From assembly GCA_022824365.1 (NCBI GenBank), contig JAJEAA010000034.1, positions 45,650 through 109,649 on the forward strand: DNA of 64,000 nt. The letters are read 5' to 3'. The translations under genes were made by a program, and so were the position numbers. Shown here one piece after another: positions 8,781 through 18,354 of this stretch (within the stretch, counting starts at the first letter, position 1; each line of letters starts with the position of its first letter). Below the pieces are notes generated by a model. The model saw only the letters and a list, made by a program, of their open reading frames with translations, did no database searches and had not been told where the DNA came from. Source of the stretch: Anaerolineae bacterium. GTDB lineage: Bacteria > Chloroflexota > Anaerolineae > Aggregatilineales > Phototrophicaceae.

Positions 8781-9086
8781 CTAGTCAGTAGCGGGAGCCG
8801 CTCTGCAATCGGGCGCGGCTTGGGCAGAGTTCGTCCATTGATTAAGGACAGATTCGGCAGTGAAACGGTCGACATCCGCCTGTTGCATGAGCCTTGCGAG
8901 CGCCTCATCGTATCGCTGCGCCTGCAAAAGCGCGGATAGTTCAGCCTCGTCCAGGTCTACCTGAGCCAGCAGATCTCGGCGCTTGCGTTTCTCTTCGACC
9001 TGCATGAACTGATACATGCCGTAGACAAAGACAGCGCCCATCAGCAGCAGGTTGAAAACGAAGAAAATGAAGACAGTCATAATCAC
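8781..9086 (-). CDS. Small membrane-anchored hypothetical protein
   Basis: 101 residues. One N-terminal membrane segment (about residues 3-27, TVFIFFVFNLLLMGAVFVYG) is followed by a charged, helix-forming stretch (VEEKRKRRDLLAQVDLDEAE) and a short alpha-helical tail with LLQAQRYDEALARLMQQADV, reminiscent of a single tetratricopeptide-like helix pair. I do not recognise a family. It lies 11 bases after the stop of the PhyH-family gene on the same strand, so it is probably co-transcribed with it. Confidence 0.6.
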   Translation of the reverse strand: MIMTVFIFFVFNLLLMGAVFVYGMYQFMQVEEKRKRRDLLAQVDLDEAELSALLQAQRYDEALARLMQQADVDRFTAESVLNQWTNSAQAAPDCRAAPATD

Positions 9087-9097
9087 AGCGCGCTGCG

Positions 9098-9940
9098 CTA
9101 GCAGGCAGCGTCTTTGCCGTCTGTGCCGAAGATGCTCATACGATAATCGCTATTGGGCAGTGGTCTCACACTGCCCGGCCGATAATGGAATTGCATCGCC
9201 CAGCGCCTCCTGCTCGAGCGGGATGGGGGCGTGCCGTGATGCAGCAGGCAATGGAAGAGCAGGCAGCCGCCCGGCGGCAAGGGAATGGCCACGCTCCGCC
9301 CCACCTGCACCTCAGTATCGCAGATCTGCCAGTCGCGCCGGGTCCAATGCAGCATCGGACCGCTGTGGTGGCTGCCCGGTATGATCATCATGCAGCCGTT
9401 TTCCGGTAGCGCCTCATCAAGCGCTATCCAGGCACCGACGATGGTAGCGTCGGCCGGAAAGTCGAAGTAAGCCATGTCCTGATGCCAAGGCTTCTCGCGG
9501 CCGATTCGCGGCGGTTTCAGCAAAGCCATGTCTTGGGAGAGGACGGGCGCTTCGCCCATGATCCGCTTGATGACGGCGAGCAGTTCGGCATTCTCCGCCG
9601 CCGCTTTGAGCCGGCTGTCGTAGGGAATGATTGGCATCATCTTGCGCACGCTGTCGAGCCGCTCTTCATCGGGCAAATCAGCAAAGCCCGGACCAACCGC
9701 GGACTCGAACATGATATTGTCCGTATCGCGCCGCAACATCAGGTCGCGGAGGCCCGCGCGGGCAGATTCAATGGCGGGGCGGTCAATCGCCTTGTGGATG
9801 ACCATGAATCCCAGCGCGTGAAATGCTTCAATATCGGCATCGGTGACAGCGCCGAAGCCGCTTATGCCCGCCGTAATCTGTTGGCTGAATTGGTAGAGGT
9901 CAGCCGGCGGCGCTTCAATGCCGTATTTGTCCAGGCTCAT
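9098..9940 (-). CDS. Phytanoyl-CoA dioxygenase (PhyH) family oxygenase
   Basis: 280 residues from the ATG at 9940, which has GGAG upstream; an ATG 14 codons earlier (9982) is possible. The Fe(II)/2-oxoglutarate site shows as KPWHQDMAYFDFP (HxD) and a distal histidine in LFHCLLHHGTPPS; arginines after it can bind 2-oxoglutarate. PhyH-family enzymes hydroxylate lipids, amino-acid derivatives or secondary metabolites, and the substrate is not evident here. A second, distinct family member lies at 57741-58595. Followed by the small membrane protein and preceded by a hypothetical gene four bases away. Confidence 0.85.
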   Translation of the reverse strand: MSLDKYGIEAPPADLYQFSQQITAGISGFGAVTDADIEAFHALGFMVIHKAIDRPAIESARAGLRDLMLRRDTDNIMFESAVGPGFADLPDEERLDSVRKMMPIIPYDSRLKAAAENAELLAVIKRIMGEAPVLSQDMALLKPPRIGREKPWHQDMAYFDFPADATIVGAWIALDEALPENGCMMIIPGSHHSGPMLHWTRRDWQICDTEVQVGRSVAIPLPPGGCLLFHCLLHHGTPPSRSSRRRWAMQFHYRPGSVRPLPNSDYRMSIFGTDGKDAAC

Positions 9941-9985
9941 GCGACGCGCTCCATTTGTTGACGATAGTTTAACACGCGTCACTGC

Positions 9986-10570
9986 TTAACGGTACTGACG
10001 CCGCGTATGCTGTTCGATGCTATCGGCAACTTGCAGCCAGTGGTCAGTGTCGAGCAAGGCGACTTCCTCGTCCGTCCAGAATTCATAGGCGATTTCTTTC
10101 GAGGCAGGATCGTCGGGCTGCTTTCTCATGAGGTCCCAAGCCTCCGGCCGGCGTCCATAATAGTGTTCCACCAGTTCGGCCATTATGGCGTTGACGGTGG
10201 CGCTGACCAGGTAGCCGATGCGCGGCGGCAGCGGACCCTGCTGAAGGGCGCGCGCCAGATCCGCCAGCGCTTTCATGTAGTTTGCCGCGCCGGGAGATTG
10301 AAAGTCCCGCATGGCTTCCGGCGGCAGGCGGGCGGGGGCTGTGCCGGTATTCACCATTTGCATCAGGATCTGCCGGGCGAATGAGCCATCGGGATAATAA
10401 AGCTCGAAAGTATCGAGGAAGGACTGCGCCCGTTCGATAACGACGGCGAGGGCGGGATAAAAGTCCATCTCCATGAAGAGCGACTTGAGCAGGAATTGGC
10501 AGCGTTCAGGGTCGCGCGCTTCGGCGGCGGAGCGCAGTTGCTCAAGTGTAGCCGACTCTGGTATCGGCAC
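9986..10570 (-). CDS. Hypothetical helical protein
   Basis: 194 residues from a GTG start with AAGGA eight bases upstream. No signal peptide or membrane span. The sequence is rich in helix formers and aromatic residues (ELYYPDGSFARQIL, LVEHYYGRRPEAW, IAYEFWTDEEVALLD) and has no motif I can assign. It is the first gene of a likely minus-strand unit with the PhyH-family oxygenase and the small membrane protein. Confidence 0.6.
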   Translation of the reverse strand: MPIPESATLEQLRSAAEARDPERCQFLLKSLFMEMDFYPALAVVIERAQSFLDTFELYYPDGSFARQILMQMVNTGTAPARLPPEAMRDFQSPGAANYMKALADLARALQQGPLPPRIGYLVSATVNAIMAELVEHYYGRRPEAWDLMRKQPDDPASKEIAYEFWTDEEVALLDTDHWLQVADSIEQHTRRQYR

Positions 10571-10690
10571 TGCATTGATTCCTTCGATAATTTCGATAAC
10601 GATAACACAATGCCTGCGTCAGTTATAGTTGCTGGCAAGAGTAGACGATCTCCGCTGCAGCTCGGGCGGGAGATATGCCGGGATAGCTGC

Positions 10691-10696
10691 TATAAT
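10691..10696 (+). promoter_or_regulatory. Consensus -10 box before the aldolase gene
   Basis: TATAAT lies 39 bases before the aldolase start. No convincing -35 is seen at the usual distance. AAGGA before the ATG is the ribosome site. Confidence 0.4.
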
Positions 10697-10734
10697 TGCT
10701 TAGGATTAGCATTTGAGTTTCCAAGGACAATAAC

Positions 10735-11826
10735 ATGGCGCTAGCAACACCGGCGGTACGCAGTGACCGAGTAGCCGATTACCTCGGCGATGAAGCCGAA
10801 TATCTCTTGAATCACATCTCGCGCGCGATCCCTCGCGACGATTTGGCGCTGCCGGGACCGGACTTCGCCGAGCGCGTCTGGTTGGATAGCGACCGCAACC
10901 CGCAGGTCATCCGCAGCTTGCAGCAGATCTACGACAACGGGCGCCTCGGCGGCACGGGCTACGTTTCGATATTGCCGGTTGATCAAGGCATCGAGCATTC
11001 GGCCGGAGCCTCCTTCGCGCCCAACCCGGCTTACTTCGACCCCGCCAATATCATCGAGTTGGCGCTGGAAGGCGGCTGCAACGCGGTGGCATCGACCTTC
11101 GGCGTACTGGGCATGACGGCGAGACGCTACGCCCATCGCATACCTTTCATCGTCAAGGTGAATCACAATGAATTGGTGACCTATCCCAATTCGCACCAGC
11201 AGATCATGTTTGGGACGATCAAGCAGGCTTGGGATATGGGCGCGGTCGCTATCGGCGCGACGGTATATTTTGGCTCGGAGGACTCGAATCGGCAGATGGT
11301 CGAGGTAGCGGAAGCTTTCGCCTATGCTCACGAGTTGGGCATGGCCACTATCCTCTGGTGCTATATGCGCAATTCGGCTTTCACGGTGAACGGCGTCAAT
11401 CATGAATCGAGCGCCGATCTCACCGGGCAAGCCAACCACCTGGGCGTGACGCTGAGCGCCGATATCGTCAAGCAGAAGTTGCCGACGCATACCGGCGGCT
11501 ACACGGCGTTAAACAGCGGCGACTCCGCCTACGGCAAGTTGGACAAACGGATCTACAGTGAGCTATCCAGCGATCATCCGATTGATTTGACGCGTTATCA
11601 AGTCGCCAACGGTTATATGGGCAAGGTCGGCTTGATCAACTCGGGCGGGGCGAGTGGGACGAATGACTTCGCAGAAGCGGTGAAGACGGCGGTGATCAAC
11701 AAACGCGCTGGCGGCATGGGCTTGATCAGCGGGCGGAAAGCCTTCCAACGTCCCATGGACGAGGGGGCGCGCCTGCTGCATGCGATTCAGGATGTCTATC
11801 TGGATGCGGGTGTGACGGTGGCTTAA
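10735..11826 (+). CDS. fbaB: Class I fructose-bisphosphate aldolase (DhnA/FbaB type)
   Basis: 363 residues, close to E. coli FbaB in length. It cleaves fructose 1,6-bisphosphate to dihydroxyacetone phosphate and glyceraldehyde 3-phosphate through a Schiff base. Family landmarks are [20 protein letters not shown] near residue 75, [22 protein letters not shown] near 140 and [10 protein letters not shown] (residues 241-250), where K246 is the likely Schiff-base lysine. [10 protein letters not shown] near the C terminus is the phosphate-binding turn. Single-gene unit in the cytoplasm, probably serving glycolysis or gluconeogenesis. Confidence 0.9.
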   Translation: MALATPAVRSDRVADYLGDEAEYLLNHISRAIPRDDLALPGPDFAERVWLDSDRNPQVIRSLQQIYDNGRLGGTGYVSILPVDQGIEHSAGASFAPNPAYFDPANIIELALEGGCNAVASTFGVLGMTARRYAHRIPFIVKVNHNELVTYPNSHQQIMFGTIKQAWDMGAVAIGATVYFGSEDSNRQMVEVAEAFAYAHELGMATILWCYMRNSAFTVNGVNHESSADLTGQANHLGVTLSADIVKQKLPTHTGGYTALNSGDSAYGKLDKRIYSELSSDHPIDLTRYQVANGYMGKVGLINSGGASGTNDFAEAVKTAVINKRAGGMGLISGRKAFQRPMDEGARLLHAIQDVYLDAGVTVA

Positions 11827-11851
11827 TTTCGCCCCCACCCTAAATCCCTTT

Positions 11852-11870
11852 CTCGCCATCTTTATGGCGG
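11852..11870 (+). terminator. Possible weak stem-loop after the aldolase gene
   Basis: CGCCAT-CTTT-ATGGCG forms a six-base stem 28 bases after the aldolase stop. There is no T-tract, so termination is uncertain. The surrounding CCCTAAATCCC and GGGAGGGACTT blocks look like dispersed-repeat sequence. Confidence 0.3.
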
Positions 11871-11910
11871 GCATCCCAAAATGAGGGAGGGACTTGTGTC
11901 GCCCCCAATC

Positions 11911-12741
11911 TCAATTTCCATCACTACCCAGAATTGACAGCGCTTCCGCCACGATATCTCGCGATATAGTGAACTTGGCCGCGATTTCACCTGCGGCATC
12001 ATCGCCCAACAAGTGATCATGCCGCTGGCCTGCCACAAACTGTTGCAGGCGCAGGGGATGCTCATCGCTGTTGAAGCGCCAGAGCTGTCCATCAACCACT
12101 CTGTGTATCACCACCTTGTCGAGGAATTGACCGCCATCATGGCGATAATCGTGACAGGTGATGGCGCGATAATCGGGCTCGCATACGGGGCTGTCGATGA
12201 GCTGGAAGACCGGTTCAAATCTTGGGACATCGCGGGAAATTTTGTAGAGAGCATCTGATAGCGGCGCCACCGTGTAGCGCATGAATGGGCTGTCGGCGGC
12301 TGTCTCCTGCCCCGGGTCCAGGGGAATGATCGCATGGAGCGGGAAGCCCACATCAACTAGGTACTTGTCTCCGTTGAACTGAACCACGATGGCGCTGTGG
12401 CAGCCGATTGAACTGCCCATATCGTTGATCGTCAGATAGCCCTCGTAGCCGAGGCGAAGCAACAGGCCGAAAAAGGCGTAGTTGCTTTCATAGCAGGTGC
12501 CGCCGGCGCCGCGGGCAAAGTGGCTCTCCCAAAATGCTTCGCCCAGAAGGATGCAATCGGCCGACTTGGCTTGGCTTGCGCGGCGAACAATGCGCGAGGC
12601 GCTCTCCCAAGGCACAGTTGACGTATAGCGCTCGACCAGTTGGCGCAGCGTATCCAGATTCGGCGGGAGATTTGCGGACAAATCAAAGTGCCTCAGAATC
12701 CGCTGTGACAGCAGTGTCGAGATTGGCGCAGTACCGCTCAT
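11911..12741 (-). CDS. Arylamine N-acetyltransferase (NAT)-like protein
   Basis: 276 residues from the ATG at 12741, preceded by GGGAAGG; an ATG 11 codons upstream is less likely. The NAT Cys-His-Asp triad is visible: C83 in ARGAGGTCYESNYAFF (family form RGGxCyElN), H115 in IGCHSAIVV and D130 in KYLVDVGFP. NATs move an acetyl or longer acyl group from CoA to arylamines or hydrazines, and some act in amide bond formation in antibiotic pathways. ESNY instead of the usual E-N pair shows it is divergent. The natural substrate is unknown. It stands alone between oppositely oriented genes. Confidence 0.75.
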   Translation of the reverse strand: MSGTAPISTLLSQRILRHFDLSANLPPNLDTLRQLVERYTSTVPWESASRIVRRASQAKSADCILLGEAFWESHFARGAGGTCYESNYAFFGLLLRLGYEGYLTINDMGSSIGCHSAIVVQFNGDKYLVDVGFPLHAIIPLDPGQETAADSPFMRYTVAPLSDALYKISRDVPRFEPVFQLIDSPVCEPDYRAITCHDYRHDGGQFLDKVVIHRVVDGQLWRFNSDEHPLRLQQFVAGQRHDHLLGDDAAGEIAAKFTISRDIVAEALSILGSDGN

Positions 12742-12825
12742 AGTGGCCTTCCCTGTGTATCGTCGCTTCATCATAATTGATTACTCCACGTCGTGACAAT
12801 CGCCGTCACCTGTCACAAGCGGTTC

Positions 12826-12854
12826 TTGACGTGTACCATGGTATACCGTGAATT
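12826..12854 (+). promoter_or_regulatory. Possible priA promoter with overlapping palindrome
   Basis: TTGACG (12826-12831), 17 bases, TGAATT (12849-12854). The spacer contains the perfect 10-base palindrome TACCATGGTA (12834-12843), which could bind a regulator. The -10 is a poor match. Confidence 0.35.
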
Positions 12855-12893
12855 GGTACTTTTACTGAAAGATACGCGGCAGGATTGCTCCCC

Positions 12894-15653
12894 ATGCGCT
12901 ACGCGGAAGTCGCGCTGAATGTGCCGGTGCGCAAGACCTTCACCTACCACATCCCGGATGCGTTGAGCGGTAGCTTGAGGCCGGGATGCCTGGTACGGGT
13001 GGAGTTCGGCGTGGCGATGCAGCCGGCAGTGGTTCTCGCTCTGCGCGACGAGACCGCCATCCCGCAGACCAAGCCGGTCATTGAGCTGCTGGATCCAGCG
13101 CCGACGCTGTCGGAAGTCTACCTCGACCTGGCGAAATGGCTGAGCGAGACGACGCTTTCGCCGATCGGCGCTTGTGTCTGGCTGATGCTGCCGCCTGGCT
13201 TCGCCGGCAAGTCCGACCGATCTTTTTGTTACCTAAGGGATATGGATAGCGACGAGCCGAAGCAGATGATCTTGCCGGGCGCCGACCACAAAGCGAGCTT
13301 GCCCCTGCCGGACAGACTGCTGATCCACCTGCGGGAGCGCGGTCCCCGCCGTTTGAGCCAATTGAAGCGAACATTTCCCAAGCAGCCGGTTGAGGCGGAG
13401 CTGGAGCGTCTGATCGCGGCTGGCGCTGTCGCTGCGGAATCAGTGCTGGCGCCGCCATCCGCGCGGGTAAAGACGGTGAAACGCTTGTATCCGCTTTATC
13501 GCCCGGAGGAGATACCGGCGCTTGCCGAGCAAATGTCGCGGCGGGTCAAGCATGCCGATTTGCTGCAAGCCATCGCTGAAAGAGACGAAGATGCCATGGG
13601 CTTGCGCGATGCGCTGGCGCTGGTCGGCGCGAAGTCGCGCGCGCCGCTCAGGCGGCTGATCGACGAAGGACTCGTCTTCATTGAGCCGACAGAGCGAGGA
13701 GAGCAAGACCTGGTGATCCTGGACGCGACGCCGGAGCGCGTCGAGGAAATGTTGGGGATTTGGCGCGGCAAGGCCTTCACCGAACAGATCTTGCGCGAGA
13801 TCGCCGAGATGCCAGATCCGCCGACGTTGCCTGAGGCGCTGCGAGCAACCGGCGCGACCCGCGGGCGGATCAATCAGTTAGTGCGGGGCGGCGCGTTCGA
13901 TCTGCGCGAGGAGCGGGTCTGGCGGGATTCGCTGCAAGATTTTGACTTCGTGCCGAGCAGCGCGCCAAAGTTGACGCCGGATCAGCGCGTGGTCTGGGAG
14001 CGGATTCGCCCTCTATTGCAGCGGCGGAAGGGCGAGCAGTTTCTATTGCACGGTGTGACCGGCAGCGGCAAAACCGAGATTTATTTGCGCGGCATTGGCG
14101 AAGCGCTGGCGCAGGGGCGTAGCGCGATCTTCCTGGTGCCCGAGATTGCCTTGACCGCGCAGACGGTCCGGCGCGTATGGGAACGCTTTCCGGGCCAGGT
14201 GGCGCTTATGCACGGCAGCCTGCCCAAGGGCGAGCGTTACGACAGTTGGCAGCGGGCGCGGGCTGGCGACATCCGGGTGATAGTGGGCACACGGTCAGCG
14301 CTGTTTACGCCGATGCCGGATATCGGTTTGATCGTCCTGGATGAGGAGCATGACGCCAGCTACAAGCAAGCGCCTTGGATGACGGAGCCGCATTACCATG
14401 CGCGCGAGGCGGCGATGTATTTGGCGGAGCGACATGACGCGGCGCTCATCCTGGGCAGCGCCACCCCCGACCTTGGCAGTTGGCAACGGGCGCGGAAAGG
14501 ACAGTTCACCGCGCTTCATTTGCCCAAGCGAATCATGGGGCATCGTCAGCGTATTCAGCAGCAGGCTGATCGGCTGGGTCGGGAGACGGCTTACCGCAGC
14601 GAAACAGAAGACGCGCTCACGATCGAGCTGCCGAGCGTCAGCGTTATTGACATGCGGGCTGAGTTGCGCGGCGGCAATACCAGCATGTTCAGCCTGGAAT
14701 TAAGAGGGGCGCTCGCGGAGGTATTGGCGCGCGGCGAGCAGGCGATGCTCTTGCTGAATCGCCGGGGGCAGGCAACCTATGTCTTCTGCCGAGATTGCGG
14801 CTACGTCCTGGAATGCCAACGCTGCGACAGTCCATTAACTTATCATCGCTATGATCGCAGCTTGCGCTGTCATCACTGTGGCGGGAGCCAGCCGCAGCCG
14901 ACGTCCTGCCCGGATTGCGGATCGGGGCGGATAAGATATTTCGGCGCCGGCACGCAACAGGTGGAATCGGCGCTGCAAGAGATCTTTCCCGCCGCCAGGA
15001 CCCTGCGCTGGGATATCGATACCGCCCGGTCGCCCAAGATGCACTTCGAGATACTGGAGCAGTTCATCGAGCGTCGGGCGGATGTGCTCATCGGCACGCA
15101 GATGATCGCCAAAGGGCTGGACTTGCCGCTGGTGACGCTGGTCGGAGTGGTCAGCGCGGATCTTGGCCTGGCTTTGCCCGACTACCGCGCCGGCGAGCGC
15201 GTCTTCCAGATCCTGACGCAGGTGGCGGGGCGGGCTGGTCGCGGCGTTTTGGGCGGCCGGGTTATCTTGCAGACCTATCAGCCGGAGCATTATGTCATAC
15301 AGGCGGCGGCGAAGCACGATTATGTCGGCTTCTCGGAGCGGGAGCTTAGCTTCCGCCGGGACTTGGGTTACCCGCCTTTCCGCCGGTTGGCGCGAATTGT
15401 CTTCAGCGCGACGAATCCGGACCGCGCCCGGCAGCAGGCGGAAAGCGCCGCGCGAAACCTGCGCGAGATTGTGCGGGAGCGCGATCTATCCGGCACGAGC
15501 CTCATCGGCCCCGCGCCCTGTTTCTTCAGCCGGATTGACCGGCAGCACCGCTGGCAATTGCTCCTGCGGGGACCCGACCCGCGCGCCGCAATACGGGAGT
15601 TGAAACCAGAGCCGGGCTGGCAGATCGATGTCGATCCATTGGATATTCTTTAG
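12894..15653 (+). CDS. priA: Primosomal protein N' (PriA), replication-restart helicase
   Basis: About 919 residues from the ATG at 12894 (an in-frame TTG lies at 12885). PriA recognises stalled forks and reloads the replisome. Domain order is normal: N-terminal 3'-end-binding domain (YAEVALNVPVRKTFTYHIP), a linker winged-helix region, a superfamily-2 helicase core with Walker A GVTGSGKTEIYL, Walker B VLDEEHDASYKQ and LILGSATPD, then a zinc module with CRDCGYVLECQRCDSP and CHHCGG/CPDCGSG, and helicase motifs V/VI (QVAGRAGRG). It is longer than the E. coli protein (about 730), mainly through an extended region between the DNA-binding domain and the helicase (roughly residues 110-360). Confidence 0.92.
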   Translation: MRYAEVALNVPVRKTFTYHIPDALSGSLRPGCLVRVEFGVAMQPAVVLALRDETAIPQTKPVIELLDPAPTLSEVYLDLAKWLSETTLSPIGACVWLMLPPGFAGKSDRSFCYLRDMDSDEPKQMILPGADHKASLPLPDRLLIHLRERGPRRLSQLKRTFPKQPVEAELERLIAAGAVAAESVLAPPSARVKTVKRLYPLYRPEEIPALAEQMSRRVKHADLLQAIAERDEDAMGLRDALALVGAKSRAPLRRLIDEGLVFIEPTERGEQDLVILDATPERVEEMLGIWRGKAFTEQILREIAEMPDPPTLPEALRATGATRGRINQLVRGGAFDLREERVWRDSLQDFDFVPSSAPKLTPDQRVVWERIRPLLQRRKGEQFLLHGVTGSGKTEIYLRGIGEALAQGRSAIFLVPEIALTAQTVRRVWERFPGQVALMHGSLPKGERYDSWQRARAGDIRVIVGTRSALFTPMPDIGLIVLDEEHDASYKQAPWMTEPHYHAREAAMYLAERHDAALILGSATPDLGSWQRARKGQFTALHLPKRIMGHRQRIQQQADRLGRETAYRSETEDALTIELPSVSVIDMRAELRGGNTSMFSLELRGALAEVLARGEQAMLLLNRRGQATYVFCRDCGYVLECQRCDSPLTYHRYDRSLRCHHCGGSQPQPTSCPDCGSGRIRYFGAGTQQVESALQEIFPAARTLRWDIDTARSPKMHFEILEQFIERRADVLIGTQMIAKGLDLPLVTLVGVVSADLGLALPDYRAGERVFQILTQVAGRAGRGVLGGRVILQTYQPEHYVIQAAAKHDYVGFSERELSFRRDLGYPPFRRLARIVFSATNPDRARQQAESAARNLREIVRERDLSGTSLIGPAPCFFSRIDRQHRWQLLLRGPDPRAAIRELKPEPGWQIDVDPLDIL

Positions 15654-15698
15654 TCAGCACTAGGGCAATCGCAGCCGCCAACTAACTATCCAAAAGGC

Positions 15699-15739
15699 TT
15701 TTCTCTGTGTCCTCTTTTCTCTCTGTGTCTCGGTGGCTA
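15699..15739 (-). repeat. Dispersed short repeat, copy 3
   Basis: On the minus strand it reads TTAGCCACCGAGACACAGAG then AGAAAAGAGGACACAGAGAA, the fullest copy of this repeat in the window. It lies between priA and the small membrane protein gene. Confidence 0.65.
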
Positions 15740-15793
15740 ATCTTTTGCGTCTAGCGAGATTGAAGAGATGCTCCGAGTCACCGACACCCTGCG

Positions 15794-15821
15794 TTGACGC
15801 GTGCGCAATCCACGTTACAAT
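15794..15821 (+). promoter_or_regulatory. Strong sigma-70-type promoter
   Basis: TTGACG (15794-15799), 16 bases, TACAAT (15816-15821), 29 bases upstream of the small membrane protein start. Confidence 0.6.
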
Positions 15822-15850
15822 GTGGCTGATGCTGGTGAAAGAGATGGATT

Positions 15851-16123
15851 ATGTGGATCATCCAAATCTGTATCGCGTCGTTTTGGTGGTACATCGGGAT
15901 TCATCTGCTCTTTCGTGAAGCGGCGGTCTGGGCGACAGTCGATCAGATTCCCTGGTTCCGCAAGTCCTTCGGGGGCGCGTCCACGCGGAAATGGGAGCGG
16001 TTCTGCCGCGATGCCGGTTTGATCTGCTTTGCGACCGGCTGCCTGCTATTCCTGAAACTGCCTTACGGCATGGGCGCTTTTGGCGTAATTGTGGCTGCGC
16101 CGCCACTGATCCTTTTTCTGTGA
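15851..16123 (+). CDS. Small two-span membrane protein, unknown function
   Basis: 90 residues. Two or three hydrophobic stretches (residues 2-20 IIQICIASFWWYIGIHLLF, 58-70 and 74-90 GAFGVIVAAPPLILFL) flank a basic loop (FRKSFGGASTRKWERF). No known family. A good promoter lies just upstream, supporting that it is expressed. Confidence 0.6.
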   Translation: MWIIQICIASFWWYIGIHLLFREAAVWATVDQIPWFRKSFGGASTRKWERFCRDAGLICFATGCLLFLKLPYGMGAFGVIVAAPPLILFL

Positions 16124-16198
16124 TTCCTGTGGACAATGATTGTGTCTGATTCCTTTACGAGAAACTAATAGTAAGCGGCAATATTCTGGGTTTTAGTC

Positions 16199-16408
16199 AT
16201 GCGTAAATTCCTGAGTATGCTTTTTGGTCTGGGCATAGGCGCCGCAATAGGCGCTCTGCTGGTCGCTTTCTTTTCTCCGCTATCTTCCGATGAATGGCGA
16301 GCGCATTACGAACGCGCGTTGGCGGCAGGCCGCAAGGCGAGCGCGGAACGGCGCTCTGAATTGGAACAAGAACTGGCGGATTTGGGAAAGAACTCAAATA
16401 AACTATAA
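16199..16408 (+). CDS. Small YtxH-like membrane protein
   Basis: 69 residues. One N-terminal glycine-rich membrane segment (FGLGIGAAIGALLVAFFSP, about residues 9-27) is followed by a charged helix (RRSELEQELADLGKN), the layout of YtxH/gas-vesicle-GvpP-like proteins, which form a short coiled coil next to the membrane. Function unknown. Confidence 0.6.
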   Translation: MRKFLSMLFGLGIGAAIGALLVAFFSPLSSDEWRAHYERALAAGRKASAERRSELEQELADLGKNSNKL

Positions 16409-16568
16409 TTGCTAAGTCTGTCTTGCCTTTGACGGTCCCATTCGTGAATTATACGCCGGAACCGGGAAGAGCCCGAACACCGTCAGCGCTCGCCTCTGAA
16501 TATCCGGACTCCGTCTAGCGGGACGAAGCGGAGCTTGGCGCGGTCGGATGCCCATGCGTATTTGAGCT

Positions 16569-18197
16569 TTGAACTGGCCGTCTCAGTTTTGCCTGTGCCT
16601 TGCCTTTCCGCCAATCGGTCAAGTTTTTGAGGAAAATCTTATCAGCAGCTTGAATGCGGGCGAGCGATTGAGCGACACGTGGCGATTGGACTTCTGGGTG
16701 TTGTTCGCCGCCATTCTGGGGCCCGGCATGGTATTCATGGTCAGCATGGCGCTGAGCGTGGCGCTGCCGGCGATCCAGCACGACTTTGACGCCAGCGGCG
16801 CCGACCTCATCTGGATCGTCAACGCCTACACGTTATCGCAAGCGGCCTTTATTTTCCTGAGCGGCTCATTTGGCGACCATTATGGGCGCAAGCGGAGTTA
16901 TCTTATCGGGATTATTTTATTCGCTTTTGCGTCGCTGGTTTGCGGCACAACCGGTTCCGCCGAGGCGCTTATTTTGGCGCGCGCGCTGCAAGGCGCTGGC
17001 AGCGGCATCATGATCACTTGCAGTCTTGCGCTTGTTGGCGCGTTCTTCGCTCACCATCGCCGCAGTTGGTCCATCGGCGTCTGGTCCGCTTTCACTTTGC
17101 TTTTTTCCGGCGCGGGTCCTATTCTCGGCGGGCTCTTGACCGAGGTCGGTCTGTGGCGGCTGATCTTTGTGATCAATATTCCGCTGAGCTTGCTGGCGAT
17201 TCTGATATTGGTCAGAAGCGTACCGGAGAGTTTCGATGAAGACGCGCCAAAAGAGTTGGACATATCTGGCACCTTCTTGAGCACAATGGCGCTTTTGCTC
17301 AGCGGGTTTTTCTGCATCGAAGGACCGCGACGCGGTTTTGATGATCCGATAGTTTTGCTGGCGGGTCTTTCCGCTATCGCTATATTGCCCGTGTTCATCT
17401 GGATCGAAGGGCACAGTGATCATCCGATGATGCCCCTGAATTTGTTTCGCTCTCGCACGTTCACCGGCGCGAATACATTGACGCTCCTGCTGTATGGCGC
17501 GATGAACAGCGTATTCTTCTTCTTGCCGATCAGCTTGATTCAGGCGCAGGGCTACACCGCCTGGGCTGTAGGTTTAGCCTTGCTGCCGGTGACTGTATTC
17601 TTGGTTGGCTTCTCATTGCTTATGAGCCGCATTATCGATCGCTTTGGACCCCGGCCGCCTCTTGTCATTGGCCCGGTCGTAATCGGCGTGGCCTGTGTCC
17701 TGTTAGCAATGCTGGATTCATCGAGCGGCCAGGATACCTATTGGCGGACGCTTTTTCTGCCGGTTTGCCTCTTCGGAATCGGCATGGGTATCACGCTTTC
17801 GCCTTTGACGACGGCGGTTATGGCGTCGGTTGACGAGCATCATGCCGGTATGGCTTCGGGCTTGAACAATACCGTGTCGCGCTCGGCGCAAGTTTTGGCT
17901 CTGGCAATCATGGGCGGGATTGTGCTTATGCTCTTTAGAGACGCGCTCTTGAGCGACCCGACTGTAGCCGCCTTGCCGGATGAGACGCGGGCTTGGCTGG
18001 ATCAGGAATCGGTTAAGCTGGCGGAAACCAGCTTGCCGATTAGTCTCGCGCCGCAAACCAGGAATTACTTGCAGAGCCTGATCTATAGGTCTTTTGCCGA
18101 TTCAATCAGTGTGATTATGTGGATCGCGGCCGGCACAATGTTCTTTTGCGGTTTGCTGGCGGCTTTGGTCATAGAAAGGGAACTGCCGCCAGAATAA
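16569..18197 (+). CDS. DHA2-type MFS drug:proton antiporter (EmrB/QacA family)
   Basis: Up to 542 residues; the true start is uncertain because only TTG codons (16569, 16650) precede the first helix. Typical DHA2 features are 14 hydrophobic segments, ALSVALPAIQHDFDASGADL in the first helix/loop, GSFGDHYGRKRSYLIG (motif A) and LQGAGSGIMITCSLALVGAFF (motif B/C region). It would export lipophilic or cationic toxic compounds. The gene downstream (18355-19959) encodes a close paralogue in the same direction, so this is a tandem duplication. No MarR- or TetR-type regulator is adjacent. Confidence 0.85.
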   Translation: MNWPSQFCLCLAFPPIGQVFEENLISSLNAGERLSDTWRLDFWVLFAAILGPGMVFMVSMALSVALPAIQHDFDASGADLIWIVNAYTLSQAAFIFLSGSFGDHYGRKRSYLIGIILFAFASLVCGTTGSAEALILARALQGAGSGIMITCSLALVGAFFAHHRRSWSIGVWSAFTLLFSGAGPILGGLLTEVGLWRLIFVINIPLSLLAILILVRSVPESFDEDAPKELDISGTFLSTMALLLSGFFCIEGPRRGFDDPIVLLAGLSAIAILPVFIWIEGHSDHPMMPLNLFRSRTFTGANTLTLLLYGAMNSVFFFLPISLIQAQGYTAWAVGLALLPVTVFLVGFSLLMSRIIDRFGPRPPLVIGPVVIGVACVLLAMLDSSSGQDTYWRTLFLPVCLFGIGMGITLSPLTTAVMASVDEHHAGMASGLNNTVSRSAQVLALAIMGGIVLMLFRDALLSDPTVAALPDETRAWLDQESVKLAETSLPISLAPQTRNYLQSLIYRSFADSISVIMWIAAGTMFFCGLLAALVIERELPPE

Positions 18198-18354
18198 GTC
18201 CTGGCGCGCGTGTCACTTGCCTGTACGCATGCAAGCGCCGGTCGAGAATATTTGTAACGTGTAGTATCTTGGTTGTTTTCAGTATCAAATCGCCTTCGCT
18301 GTGATACGCTGAGGGAAGTGAGTTGGCTAGATTCTCGAAGTTCAGGATGAAACA

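Noticed and set aside
7529..8908. Open frame of 459 codons antisense to the glycosyltransferase
   Set aside because: Sense frame carries GT4 motifs; antisense product has low-complexity Arg/Gln composition.
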